Shown: positions 18,328 to 26,565, numbered from the stretch's first letter. The stretch is 64,000 nucleotides of DNA from HXMU1420-13 sp965601825 (GCA_965601825.1 OZ271839.1:1922001-1986000); one strand, 5' to 3'. Made by a program: numbers and translations. The notes: generated by a model from the letters alone, not told the origin.

Positions 18328-19616
18328 TTTATTTCCAGTTGACCTAATTCTTCGGTTTCCTCCAAATCTTCAGGATGAACAGATCGATCTATTTCACTTA
18401 CAATTTCTGAATAAGCAGAAACATCACCATTAAGAAATTCGAAATATGGATGATTTTGAAGTGATTTCTGAAACTTGCCTACATTCGATGTTCGGATACT
18501 TGGATAATATCTTATTGTCTCTTTAAACGGCTGATCTCTTTCCAGAAGATTTCGATTATAAATATCCTCGAGAATCTCATCTTTCAAGCCCTGAGGTGTA
18601 ATCGGCGATCTATAAATTGATTCTAGCGCAGCGTATGACATGTCTTTAACATGCTCGTCACCTTTAACTTCATGTAAATGAGGATTTCGCGATTCGATCT
18701 GGAAAATCTCAATCTGATTATTCATTATTTCATCATCAATTGGACCGATTATTCCACCAAATCGCTCAAGCATTCCTACATAATGATAAGGTTCTATGGA
18801 ATAACCGGATGAATAATCGAGCTGCGAGGCTAAATCTAACGTCATAGCATGTTCACCTGCATTTCCTGTTTTAATGATTTCAGTACCAAAACCGGTAAAT
18901 GAACTAACCAGTCGATTAAGAAACTTGTTAGTATGCTCTGATGCGCGACCTCGCTTTGCAAAGAAAAGACTGGATTCTATAATCTTTGGTTTACTGTGCC
19001 AGGATATTCTCACCATTGAGTATTTCGAATGTGACATTAAAAATCCTGCAGCATATTCTTTCACATATTCATGTACGGCTCCCGGGAAATAATTATCAGA
19101 ATCGATGAAGCCGATATATTTTTTACCTGTTAGCATTCCAAGAAAGGTAGCCAGGATCATTCCTTCCGCTTTTCCATTTCTTACTACACCTTCATCATCC
19201 AAAATAGATGTGTAACCAGCTGCTTCGCAGGCTAATGCCAATTCCGGATCTTTTTGATGGAAAACGAGAATGTCTTTTCCCATGAAATTTGCCATTCTCT
19301 CAAGTGCCTTTTTCTCAATCATAAATCGATCGATAGGGCCTCTTGGGCTATTCGAGATAACGATTATTTGACAATGGGCAGGTATTCCCAATAAGACACC
19401 TTCAAGTAGCTTTATTCGCTCGTTCTTAACTGGTATCACAATAACCGTGTCTTCTTCCACACGATGAAATGATTCGTGTGAAATACGGCGAATAGCGCGC
19501 TTTTTACTTTCATTTTTGGCATAAATCAGTCCAGAATCTAATTCATAAACTTTCTGAACATCATGAATCATAATGGGGCCGAAACGCTCTACTTCTCTTG
19601 GTAATTCAATTCTCAT
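18324..19616 (-). CDS. mpgS: Mannosyl-3-phosphoglycerate synthase (GT55)
   Basis: A 430-residue retaining glycosyltransferase of family GT55 that transfers mannose from GDP-mannose to 3-phosphoglycerate. The GT-A nucleotide/metal motif is in GFIDSDNYFPGAVHEY (D-S-D), preceded by the conserved VVRNGKAEGM and followed by VRISWHSKPK. The length and N-terminal RIELPREVERFGPIMIHDVQK segment fit characterised MpgS proteins. With mpgP it makes mannosylglycerate by the two-step route known from Rhodothermus and Thermus. The product protects against salt or heat stress. First gene of the pair, with a 200-base divergent intergenic region upstream. Confidence 0.93.
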   Translation of the reverse strand: MRIELPREVERFGPIMIHDVQKVYELDSGLIYAKNESKKRAIRRISHESFHRVEEDTVIVIPVKNERIKLLEGVLLGIPAHCQIIVISNSPRGPIDRFMIEKKALERMANFMGKDILVFHQKDPELALACEAAGYTSILDDEGVVRNGKAEGMILATFLGMLTGKKYIGFIDSDNYFPGAVHEYVKEYAAGFLMSHSKYSMVRISWHSKPKIIESSLFFAKRGRASEHTNKFLNRLVSSFTGFGTEIIKTGNAGEHAMTLDLASQLDYSSGYSIEPYHYVGMLERFGGIIGPIDDEIMNNQIEIFQIESRNPHLHEVKGDEHVKDMSYAALESIYRSPITPQGLKDEILEDIYNRNLLERDQPFKETIRYYPSIRTSNVGKFQKSLQNHPYFEFLNGDVSAYSEIVSEIDRSVHPEDLEETEELGQLEIK

Positions 19617-19735
19617 AAATAAATTTGTAGGTGATGAGTTTTCGTCAAAATAAATAATGATAATGGCAATAAAAACATTAATTATTTATGTAAGCGCTTC
19701 TTTTGTATTAAATCTATGTTAATAACTTTGTTAAT

Positions 19736-19756
19736 TTCAGACTTTCAAGGTCTGAA
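19736..19756. promoter_or_regulatory. Inverted repeat in the mpgS / VOC intergenic region
   Basis: A perfect 7-bp inverted repeat, TTCAGAC and GTCTGAA with a 7-base spacer, sits between the divergent mpgS (start 19616) and VOC (start 19819) genes. No T-run follows on either strand, so it is not a clear terminator; an operator for either promoter is possible but unproved. Confidence 0.3.
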
Positions 19757-19818
19757 AAGGGAAAGTGCTTGGCATTTAGTATCTTCGGAAAGTTTTTAAA
19801 ATAATCAGGCAGCATAGA

Positions 19819-20202
19819 ATGAATTTTAAACCAACAGGCTTAAATCACATTACAATAAGGGTAAACAGAATTAATGCATCTAAAGAGTTTTACGGGGAAA
19901 TCCTGGGTTTTGAGTTAGTAAAAACAATGGGGCAAAGTATGGCCGTTTACGATCTTGGAAATGGGGATACTTTGGTGATTGTAGAAGCCGAAACGAGTTA
20001 CGATCCAACCTCCAGAGACTTTAGAGTTGATCACTTTGGTTTTTATGTGGAAAACCCGGAAAAAGTAGATGAATTAGCAGAATATTTTCGTCGACTTGAA
20101 GTAACAATAATTAGTGGCCCTGCAAACAGAAAGAAAGGCAGGTTTCTATTTGTTGCCGATCCTGATGGCAATATGATCGAGTTCTTTTTCGAAGAGAAAT
20201 AA
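19819..20202 (+). CDS. VOC superfamily protein (glyoxalase/fosfomycin-resistance fold)
   Basis: A 127-residue protein with two beta-alpha-beta-beta-beta repeats. The likely metal ligands are H10 (LNHITIRV), H72 (VDHFGFYV) and E121 (PDGNMIEFFF), with E56 near the first repeat's end, so a divalent-metal site appears intact. The PDGNMIEF ending is typical of small VOC proteins such as lyases, dioxygenases and thiol transferases; substrate cannot be told. It stands alone, with intergenic DNA on both sides. Confidence 0.8.
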   Translation: MNFKPTGLNHITIRVNRINASKEFYGEILGFELVKTMGQSMAVYDLGNGDTLVIVEAETSYDPTSRDFRVDHFGFYVENPEKVDELAEYFRRLEVTIISGPANRKKGRFLFVADPDGNMIEFFFEEK

Positions 20203-20396
20203 GAAATGTAATTTAGCTATTTACTTTTGTCGGGCTGACTTGTTTTCGTATTAAATCGATTATAAATGATCAATTCATACCTCAAAAAATCAGGAGTAAG
20301 TCAACTAACAATTTGTTTTGTTCTCTAATTAAGAATCATTTTTTCAGTATTATTGCCCCGTTTGTGAAATTCTATTTCATCATTTAAAAACAATTT

Positions 20397-21353
20397 ATGG
20401 AAGGTTTACTCTCAAACTTTGCTTCTCCGGTAGTTTTAGCATTTGTCTTAGGTATTTTAGCAAAAACCTTTAAGAGCGATCTTGAAATCCCTAAACCACT
20501 GTATCAGGGATTATCTATTTACTTATTACTTGCAATTGGTTTAAAAGGTGGGGTAGAGTTAAGTAAAACACCATTTAATGATTTCATCTGGCCGGTTGTT
20601 GCGACCCTTGGCCTTGGTATAATTACTCCAATAATAGCCTATTTGGTCCTTCGCTTTATTGGTAAAATAAATCTAATTAATTCAGCAGCAATAGCAGCTC
20701 ATTATGGATCTGTTTCTGCGGTAACTTTTATAGCTTCGATAAGCTACATGGAGTCTCAAGGTTTAGAACCTGAGGGATTTATGCCAACTTTAGTTGCTCT
20801 TCTCGAGGTTCCTGGTATCATTGTAGCCCTAATGATCCCTCAAATATTTAGTAAAAGTAAAGGATCGTTCAATAAAGCATTACATGAGGTAGTAACAGGT
20901 AGTAGTATTATACTGTTACTAGGCGGTTTGATTATTGGATATATTGCCGGACCTGTGAAATTCGAATCAGTACAACCATTTTTTGTTAGTGGATTTCAAG
21001 GTGCTCTTGTACTCTTTTTGCTTGAATTAGGTATGGTAACAGCTCGTAGATTGCAAGACTTAAAAAAGGTTGGTGTATTTCTTGTTGGTTTTGGAGTTAT
21101 CGTGCCAATTCTATTTGGAACTATGGCAGTATGGGTAGGTCAGTTAGCAGGACTAAGCATTGCAGGTTCTGCGGTTTTAGCGGCTATGGTTTCAAGTGGA
21201 TCTTATATCGCGGCTCCTGCTGCAGTTAGAATTGCGCTCCCAAGAGCAAATCCAACATATTATCTTACTGCTTCATTAGGAATTACTTTTCCTTTTAATA
21301 TTACTTTAGGAATTCCACTTTATCTCACAATTGCAAATATCATCGGAGGATAA
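20397..21353 (+). CDS. sbtA: SbtA, sodium-dependent bicarbonate transporter
   Basis: A 318-residue integral membrane protein built mostly of hydrophobic helices, in two repeats of about five. Recognisable family segments are NFASPVVLAFVLGILA, GLKGGVEL, AAHYGSVSAVTF (~99-110) and the second-repeat MVSSGSYIAAPAAVRIALP (~262-280), which carry the residues that bind bicarbonate and Na+ in cyanobacterial SbtA. The protein imports bicarbonate coupled to sodium. The next gene encodes the PII-like SbtB, starting one base after the stop codon; the pair is the classical SbtA-SbtB arrangement. Confidence 0.93.
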   Translation: MEGLLSNFASPVVLAFVLGILAKTFKSDLEIPKPLYQGLSIYLLLAIGLKGGVELSKTPFNDFIWPVVATLGLGIITPIIAYLVLRFIGKINLINSAAIAAHYGSVSAVTFIASISYMESQGLEPEGFMPTLVALLEVPGIIVALMIPQIFSKSKGSFNKALHEVVTGSSIILLLGGLIIGYIAGPVKFESVQPFFVSGFQGALVLFLLELGMVTARRLQDLKKVGVFLVGFGVIVPILFGTMAVWVGQLAGLSIAGSAVLAAMVSSGSYIAAPAAVRIALPRANPTYYLTASLGITFPFNITLGIPLYLTIANIIGG

Positions 21354-21354
21354 C

Positions 21355-21657
21355 ATGGCGTTAACGGAATTAAACTTAGTCACGATTATTACAGAAAGAA
21401 TCTTCAGAGATGATATCATCGAGGAAATTAAAAGTCTGGGTGCAAAAGGATACACGCTAAGTGACACTACCGGTGCAGGGACAAGAGGGGTAAGAGCCAG
21501 TGATTGGGAAGGTAAAAATGTTAAGATAGAAGTTGTTGTTAATCAGGAAGTAAGTGAAAAGATCATCGATGCTATTGCAAATAAGTATTTCGAAGACTAT
21601 TCGGTTATAGCTTATACACATCCGGTAAATGTGGTTCGAGGAGATAAATACATTTAG
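21355..21657 (+). CDS. sbtB: SbtB-like PII signalling protein
   Basis: A 100-residue PII-superfamily protein. The ATG at 21355 is preceded by GGAGGA (21345-21350), so it is preferred to the in-frame TTG at 21331 inside sbtA. The ferredoxin-like core shows LVTIITERIF, the GAKGYTLSDTTGAGTRG turn (T-loop base) and the KIEVVVNQEV strand. In cyanobacteria SbtB binds adenine nucleotides or cAMP and blocks SbtA. The C-terminal Cys-containing redox loop found in many cyanobacterial SbtB proteins is missing: this one ends VVRGDKYI. Confidence 0.88.
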   Translation: MALTELNLVTIITERIFRDDIIEEIKSLGAKGYTLSDTTGAGTRGVRASDWEGKNVKIEVVVNQEVSEKIIDAIANKYFEDYSVIAYTHPVNVVRGDKYI

Positions 21658-21905
21658 TTCGATATCTGAAATTTTACTCTCAAAAAACTCTTTTCCCTCT
21701 CAAATCTATACGAAATCAGTCTAAAACTGATCATATGGAATCGCTTTTGTTAATTTTTCAAAACGCTTCCATCCATTTTTTTTATCGTCTCAAAAATTAT
21801 TTTTTTTGTAGAAAATTGAATTTGGTATCGCTTTTCCAATCAAATTTAGGGTTATAGGATTTTCCTAAATATGTCTATAAACATCTTCTATGTTGCAAAA
21901 GGTAA

Positions 21906-22055
21906 CTTTATCCTAAAAACGTCGATAAATTTGCAACCGAAACAATTGACTATAACACAGACGATAGAACACAGGACGAATACAGAATAAAAACTGTTAG
22001 AGAGCCAAATGGACTAAGTGTCCAGATTAAGTACTTAGGTAATACTTACAAATAA
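21906..22055 (+). pseudogene. Protein-like reading frame without start codon
   Basis: A 49-codon open frame closed by TAA at 22053 encodes a polar, protein-like peptide ending YRIKTVREPNGLSVQIKY plus LGNTYK. No ATG, GTG or TTG lies in it, and a stop precedes it at 21903. A 39-codon frame with an ATG (21871) overlaps in another phase, so a frameshifted small gene is possible. The rest of the 430-base gap after sbtB is AT-rich with T-runs and shows nothing else recognisable. Not recognised; it may be a remnant or chance. Confidence 0.25.
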
Positions 22056-22089
22056 CTATTCAAGATTAACAAAGAGGAGGAGAGCTATT

Positions 22090-22179
22090 ATGATTATTCA
22101 AGTAACGCTATTAATTGCACTTCTTACGATTAGCACATCATTCTTTTGGGTGCTTTTGAAGAAAACGATCGAATCATAA
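22090..22179 (+). CDS. Small membrane protein, copy 1 (29 aa)
   Basis: A 29-codon gene starting with ATG 9 bases after AGGAGG (22075-22080), the strongest ribosome site of this region. The product is one hydrophobic helix (IIQVTLLIALLTISTSFFWV) followed by a short basic tail, LLKKTIES, so it should sit once in the inner membrane with its C-terminus in the cytoplasm. It is nearly identical to the next gene: both share QVTLLIALLT and FWVLLKKTIES. No family is known to me. It lies ~430 bases after sbtB. Its reality rests on duplication, ribosome site and conserved coding. Confidence 0.7.
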   Translation: MIIQVTLLIALLTISTSFFWVLLKKTIES

Positions 22180-22340
22180 ATACACCATTTAAGAGACGTG
22201 TATTAAAGCTAATACTAAAATGATTAGCTAGCATATCAATCAAGTATTGAATAAAAAATTATAGGGTGAATTATGCTCACTTGTTTGTGAGAAGATCCAC
22301 TCATCATCACACACATGAAAATATTAAGAGGAGGAGAGCT

Positions 22341-22433
22341 ATGATGTTTTTACAGGTAACATTACTTATTGCACTTCTTACAGTTGGCACCTCATTGTTT
22401 TGGGTGCTATTGAAGAAAACGATCGAATCTTAG
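22341..22433 (+). CDS. Small membrane protein, copy 2 (30 aa)
   Basis: A 30-codon paralogue of the previous gene. The first ATG is 6 bases after AGGAGG (22329-22334); a second ATG follows directly. The peptide is a single membrane helix with the same QVTLLIALLT core, a changed VGTSL middle (ISTSF in copy 1), and the same FWVLLKKTIES end. Several base differences between copies are silent, as expected under protein-level selection. A hairpin terminator follows ~85 bases later, so the two copies probably share a transcript. The function is unknown. Confidence 0.7.
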   Translation: MMFLQVTLLIALLTVGTSLFWVLLKKTIES

Positions 22434-22518
22434 CATTCACGAACTAAATCGTGTTAAGGATGGCTAATTCAAATCAATAATTAGCAAGCAAGCTCAATCA
22501 CAGATTGAATAACTCGGT

Positions 22519-22545
22519 AAAAGGGCAAAGTATGCCCTTTTGTTG
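22519..22545 (+). terminator. Rho-independent terminator after the microprotein pair
   Basis: A perfect 9-bp stem, AAAAGGGCA and TGCCCTTTT, with a 5-base loop, its 3' arm ending in a T-run. It ends the microprotein transcript ~55 bases before the GIN-domain gene. Confidence 0.75.
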
Positions 22546-22598
22546 AGACTTTTAAAAAAAAACTCACACACTCATTACATATTTAGATATAAACTATT

Positions 22599-23129
22599 AT
22601 GAAAAACGTAATCAAAAATATCGCATTAGCTGTTGCACTATTTATATCTGCAACTACTACAGTAAACTCACAAGATCTTACACATATCAGAGAGGTTGCT
22701 TTAACTGACTTTAGCAAAATTCAGGTTAGTTTGGATACCGAAGTTCTGGTTGTTAAGAGCAAAAGAAATCATGTTACATTGGTAGGCGACTCAAGCTTTA
22801 TAGCTTCTGTTCCTGTAATTGTTAAAGATGAAATTCTAGGCTTTAACTACGAAACAGAGCCAGATTATTTGCTCGAAAAAGTTGTAATCGAATACACTGA
22901 TATTGATCATGCTACAACTGGTGGTATAGGAACTTATTTCTTCCACAATATTGAGGAAGATCGATTAGTTGTATTCAATCCTTATGCTAGAGTTATTCTG
23001 AGTGGTAATACAAATCATATTCGAGTTGTATCACAAGAAGGAATAACCGATGTAACTGCTCTTACTTCTAATAACGAAGCACTATACATCGGGGAAGAGG
23101 CACTATTAGTAGCAAATAAAACCAACTAA
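22599..23129 (+). CDS. Secreted GIN-domain (DUF2807-like) protein
   Basis: A 176-residue exported protein. Residues 1-24 form a signal peptide (basic start, hydrophobic IALAVALFISATT, NSQ cleavage). The rest is short beta-strands with the pattern FSKIQVSLDTEVLVVK...VTLVGDSSF, like the head of the DUF2807/GIN beta-helix domain common in Bacteroidota (often called auto-transporter adhesin head, a name without proven function). It is shorter than usual for the family (~220). It has its own intergenic region and faces the same way as the microproteins. Confidence 0.6.
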   Translation: MKNVIKNIALAVALFISATTTVNSQDLTHIREVALTDFSKIQVSLDTEVLVVKSKRNHVTLVGDSSFIASVPVIVKDEILGFNYETEPDYLLEKVVIEYTDIDHATTGGIGTYFFHNIEEDRLVVFNPYARVILSGNTNHIRVVSQEGITDVTALTSNNEALYIGEEALLVANKTN

Positions 23130-23375
23130 TTAGTGCAATAAATCTATTAACAAACATTCCTGAATGAGTCTTTAGAAAGTTCCGTATCTTTCGGAGTGAG
23201 CTCGCGACGAGACTGAAACGAATCATATTGGATTCTAAAGACCTTTCAGGTTTGTAATTTTTGCTGGCTTTTATGAATCAAGCAGTCGTGCTTGAGACTT
23301 GTCCCATGCTCACCTTAAAATTAACGGGCAAGTATGAAGTGCAGCACTTTATGCAATTCCGCATAAAAACTACAA
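23130..23375 (+). promoter_or_regulatory. Long leader of the DEAD-box helicase gene
   Basis: This 245-base gap precedes the helicase. A 10-bp inverted repeat, GTCTTTAGAA (23168-23177) and TTCTAAAGAC (23233-23242), encloses 55 bases of GC-richer sequence and could form a long hairpin. Long structured leaders are common for cold-induced DEAD-box helicase genes; that this is one is inference. Confidence 0.35.
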
Positions 23376-25085
23376 ATGACAACATTCGAAGAACTTGGTT
23401 TACAGCAAGAATTGCTGGATGCCGTACAATTGCTGGGATTTGAACAACCCACTCAAATCCAAAAAGAGGCAATACCACAAATTCTACATGAAAATGCAGA
23501 TTTAATCGCTTTAGCTCAGACCGGAACAGGTAAAACAGGAGCATTTGGTCTTCCATCTTTACAAAAGATCGATCAATCTGTCCCAGAAGTTCAGCTATTA
23601 ATTTTATCACCAACGCGTGAATTGGCAATTCAGATTGCGAAGGACTTGAAATCATTCTCTAAGAAATTAAAGAAGATACGTTCCGTAGCAGTTTATGGAG
23701 GCTCTGATTACAAAACACAAATCAAGGCGCTCGAAAATGGGGCTCAAGTTGTTATAGGTACTCCTGGTAGGACATTAGATCTTATCAGACGCAGAAAACT
23801 TGATGTCAGCAATATCCAAACGGTTGTGTTAGATGAAGCCGATGAGATGTTAAATATGGGTTTTCAGGAAGACTTAGATCAAATCTTAGCTGATACTCCT
23901 GAAGAGAAGCAGACACTTCTATTTTCGGCCACAATGCCTAAACCTATCGCCAGGATGGCAAAAAAGTACATGCACAATCCTGTTGAAATTGAAGTCGGGG
24001 AGAGAAATTCTGGCGCAAAAAATGTTGAGCATCATTATTTCATGGTACATGCACGTGATCGCTATGAAACTCTAAAGCGATTGGTTGATATGCTGCCAAG
24101 TGTCTACGGAATTATTTTTTGTAGAACCAGGAATGAAACAGCAGAAATTGCTGGAAAACTCAAGAAAGAAGGATATGATGTTGATTTACTAAACGGTGAT
24201 TTATCACAAAATCAGCGTGATTATGTAATGAATCAATTCCGAACCAAGGAGCTTCAATTATTGGTTGCTACAGATGTTGCTGCTCGTGGTTTAGATGTAA
24301 ATAACCTGACTCATGTAATCAATTACAATTTACCGGACGATTTAGAAGTTTATATCCACCGAAGTGGAAGAACGGGAAGAGCTGGAAACCATGGTACTTC
24401 ATTATCGATTGTTCACACACGTGAAATGCGAAGAATTAACAATCTAGAGAGGATGGTTGGTAAAGAGTTCCATCGAAAGAATGTGCCAACCGGTGAAGAG
24501 ATTTGTGGTATTCGCATGCTCGATTTGATTGATAAAGTTAAATCAATTGAGGTAGATGAAGAGCGAATTGCTCCTTTCTTGCCAGAAGCAATCGCAAAAA
24601 TGGAAGAATTGGATCGCGAAGAATTGATCAAGCATTTTCTTTCGGTTGAATTCAATCGTTTCCTTGAATACTATGAAAATGCATCAGATTTGAATGTGTC
24701 TGAAAAAGCTGCAAAAAGGGATCGGAGTAATCGTCGGGATAGAGATAGAGATAGAGGTAAAGAACGAAGAAATGACTCCAATTTTGAGCGCTTCTTTATA
24801 AATATTGGAAAACGTGATGGTTTAAATCCGGTTCGTTTAATGGGGGTCATAAACGAAGTTCTTAAAGGCGAGAAACCAGATTTTGGAAAAATTGATGTGG
24901 AATTGAACTTTTCATTTTTTGAGGTTGAGCCGGGATACAGTTCGTCGATAATTAGCAGTGTGAAAGGCATTCAGTTCGAAGGAAGGGATGTTTCTATTGA
25001 GCAAGCCAAAAAAGATTCAAAAAAACGCGGTCGATCTGATAGACGGAAACCCAGTCGAAAGCGTGGAAGAAACAATAAAAGATAG
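23376..25085 (+). CDS. DEAD-box RNA helicase with DbpA-type RNA-binding domain
   Basis: An ATP-dependent RNA helicase of 569 residues. The Q motif is GFEQPTQIQ (21-29), Walker A is AQTGTGKT (47-54), motif II is DEAD (153-156), motif III is SAT (184-186), and the C-terminal RecA domain shows ARGLDV and HRSGRTGRAG. After an arginine/aspartate-rich linker a DbpA-like RRM lies at ~480-555 (FINIGKRDGLNP...), ending in a strongly basic tail. The architecture is that of DeaD/CsdA, which acts in ribosome assembly and RNA decay at low temperature. A long leader precedes the gene. Confidence 0.92.
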   Translation: MTTFEELGLQQELLDAVQLLGFEQPTQIQKEAIPQILHENADLIALAQTGTGKTGAFGLPSLQKIDQSVPEVQLLILSPTRELAIQIAKDLKSFSKKLKKIRSVAVYGGSDYKTQIKALENGAQVVIGTPGRTLDLIRRRKLDVSNIQTVVLDEADEMLNMGFQEDLDQILADTPEEKQTLLFSATMPKPIARMAKKYMHNPVEIEVGERNSGAKNVEHHYFMVHARDRYETLKRLVDMLPSVYGIIFCRTRNETAEIAGKLKKEGYDVDLLNGDLSQNQRDYVMNQFRTKELQLLVATDVAARGLDVNNLTHVINYNLPDDLEVYIHRSGRTGRAGNHGTSLSIVHTREMRRINNLERMVGKEFHRKNVPTGEEICGIRMLDLIDKVKSIEVDEERIAPFLPEAIAKMEELDREELIKHFLSVEFNRFLEYYENASDLNVSEKAAKRDRSNRRDRDRDRGKERRNDSNFERFFINIGKRDGLNPVRLMGVINEVLKGEKPDFGKIDVELNFSFFEVEPGYSSSIISSVKGIQFEGRDVSIEQAKKDSKKRGRSDRRKPSRKRGRNNKR

Positions 25086-25096
25086 TCAACCATATT

Positions 25097-26014
25097 TTGA
25101 AAGCGATCGATGTAGCCATATTAACGGAATCACGATATTTGAATCCAACCGATGATTCGCAGTATGTATTGAATGTTCTATGGGAAGATAATTTGTTGAG
25201 ATCTGCCCTGGAAAAATATGATTTAAACGTAGTGCGAATAGATTGGGCAGACCCTGATTTTGATTGGAATTCAACTCGTTGTGCAGTTTTTAGAACTACT
25301 TGGGACTATTTCGATCGGTTTTCAGAGTTTGATGCTTGGTTATCACGAGTAAAAGATCAAACCATGTTTATTAATCCCATCGATCAGGTTAGATGGAATA
25401 TGAACAAAACCTATTTGCATGATCTTCAGGAAAATGGGGTAAAGATTGTTGATACTAAGTTTATTGAACAAAGAGATGCACGCACTCTTCGTGAGATATT
25501 TTTAGACATGGATTGTGAAGATGCCGTTTTAAAACCATTGATAGCAGGTGCAGCTCGTCATACATATCTCGTTAATCGAGACAATATTGATCAGCATGAA
25601 GAAATCTATCATAAGTTGATTTACAACGAGGGTATGATGCTTCAACCCTACCAATATAGTATTACAACAAAAGGAGAGATTTCTTTAATGGTAATTGGTG
25701 GAGAGTTTACACACGCCATTTTAAAGAAAGCAAAACCAGGTGATTTTAGAGTTCAGGATGATTTTGGTGGGACTGTTCATCCATATGAGCCGGGATATTT
25801 AGAGATGGAGTTCGCTGAAAAAGTTGTGAAAGCTTGTGATCCAATGCCAGCTTACGCTCGTGTAGATGTAATGTGGGATAATTCCGGAGAGTTTGTGCTT
25901 TCAGAATTAGAGCTAATTGAACCTGAGCTTTGGTTTAGAGAGAACATAAATGCGGCCAATAAATTAGCTCGTGTCATTAAAAAGAAAATAGAAGAGAGCT
26001 CAGTGTTTTACTGA
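25097..26014 (+). CDS. ATP-grasp superfamily protein
   Basis: A 305-residue cytoplasmic protein that starts with TTG, 11 bases after the helicase stop. The N-terminal part has FRTTWDYFDRFSEFDAWL and the NPIDQVRWNMNKTYL segment, the pre-ATP-grasp region of RimK/glutathione-synthetase-like enzymes; the grasp domain follows with VLKPLIAGAARHTYLV, an LQPYQYSITTKGEISLMVIGG strand and the metal-binding ELELIEPELWF at the end. Similar proteins are called prokaryotic glutathione synthetase-like or DcsG-like (cycloserine pathway). It ligates a carboxylate to an amine with ATP; the substrate is unknown. Confidence 0.75.
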   Translation: MKAIDVAILTESRYLNPTDDSQYVLNVLWEDNLLRSALEKYDLNVVRIDWADPDFDWNSTRCAVFRTTWDYFDRFSEFDAWLSRVKDQTMFINPIDQVRWNMNKTYLHDLQENGVKIVDTKFIEQRDARTLREIFLDMDCEDAVLKPLIAGAARHTYLVNRDNIDQHEEIYHKLIYNEGMMLQPYQYSITTKGEISLMVIGGEFTHAILKKAKPGDFRVQDDFGGTVHPYEPGYLEMEFAEKVVKACDPMPAYARVDVMWDNSGEFVLSELELIEPELWFRENINAANKLARVIKKKIEESSVFY

Positions 26015-26017
26015 GAT

Positions 26018-26091
26018 AATTGCGAGGAGTGAATACGACGAAGCAATCTCAGGATTGATACTTCTATTCAGAGATCACTTCATCGCAAGTT
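26018..26091. repeat. REP-like palindromic intergenic element
   Basis: An imperfect inverted repeat fills this short gap: the left arm has TTGCGAGGAG and CGAAGCAATCTC (26020-26050), the right arm GAGATCACTTCATCGCAA (26071-26088). The arms resemble the TTGCGAG...GAAGCAATCTC intergenic palindromes often seen dispersed in bacterial genomes. Copy number elsewhere is unknown. Confidence 0.5.
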
Positions 26092-26103
26092 CCATGTGAA
26101 TGT

Positions 26104-26565
26104 TTAATTCTCGAAAGCTACTTTAGATTCCCAATTGGCTTCAGCTGTAGAATACAAGTTGTCTTCATCTCGATTCCAGCGATTCAGTGTGTTAACAACA
26201 AAATTGTTGAAAAATACCAGAAGCTTACCATCTTTTATTTTATAGGTTTGGGGATTTGCATCCGCTAAATAACCTTTTCCCATAGCATATGCGCAATATC
26301 CACCATATGCAGGGGCATATTTAGCAGGATCAGAAATGAATGTTTCTAAGTTGGACTGACTTGCAAAATGATAGGTTGCACCTTCATGTTCTGCTTTATA
26401 GTCTTCATTTCCTTTTGTTGGGCGATCTTGGGTAAAGTAACTAACCGGATCATAACCACCCAGACCTACAAAGTTGTCATCTACATTAGTGTATGACTGT
26501 TCTTGCGCTGTAGCCGAAAAAGTAATAGTGACGATTAATAATAGAGATGTAAGTAATGATTTCAT
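26104..26565 (-). CDS. Secreted YHS-domain protein
   Basis: A 153-residue protein with a signal peptide (1-20, cut after SATAQ). The YHS domain covers ~30-80: GLGGYDPVSYFTQDRP, then YHFASQSNLETFISDPAKYAPAYGGYCAYAMG. The lone cysteine in GGYCAYAMG and the tyrosine-rich core match the periplasmic YHS proteins of Bacteroidota, thought to bind metal ions; function is unproved. The C-terminal part is specific (INTLNRWNRDEDN-like). The gene is monocistronic, preceded by a terminator that ends hisI. Confidence 0.8.
   Translation of the reverse strand: MKSLLTSLLLIVTITFSATAQEQSYTNVDDNFVGLGGYDPVSYFTQDRPTKGNEDYKAEHEGATYHFASQSNLETFISDPAKYAPAYGGYCAYAMGKGYLADANPQTYKIKDGKLLVFFNNFVVNTLNRWNRDEDNLYSTAEANWESKVAFEN

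Larger units (their letters stand above)
22071..22512 (+). repeat. Tandem duplication carrying two microprotein genes
   Basis: Two copies of a ~190-base unit lie in direct orientation with an offset of about 251-258 bases (22071-22254 and 22323-22512). Each contains the same ribosome site (AGGAGGAGAGCT), a 29/30-codon frame with an identical 18-base 3' end, and a similar trailing sequence ending ATTGAATAA. Divergence is higher in the non-coding part than in the frame, which suggests selection on the peptide. This is read directly from the sequence. Confidence 0.8.

Noticed and set aside
21331..21354. TTG start of sbtB inside sbtA
   Set aside because: The ATG at 21355 follows GGAGGA at the right distance, and the family N-terminus begins there.
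23211..23443. Short frames opposite or beside the helicase start
   Set aside because: They overlap the real gene in other phases and have no motif.
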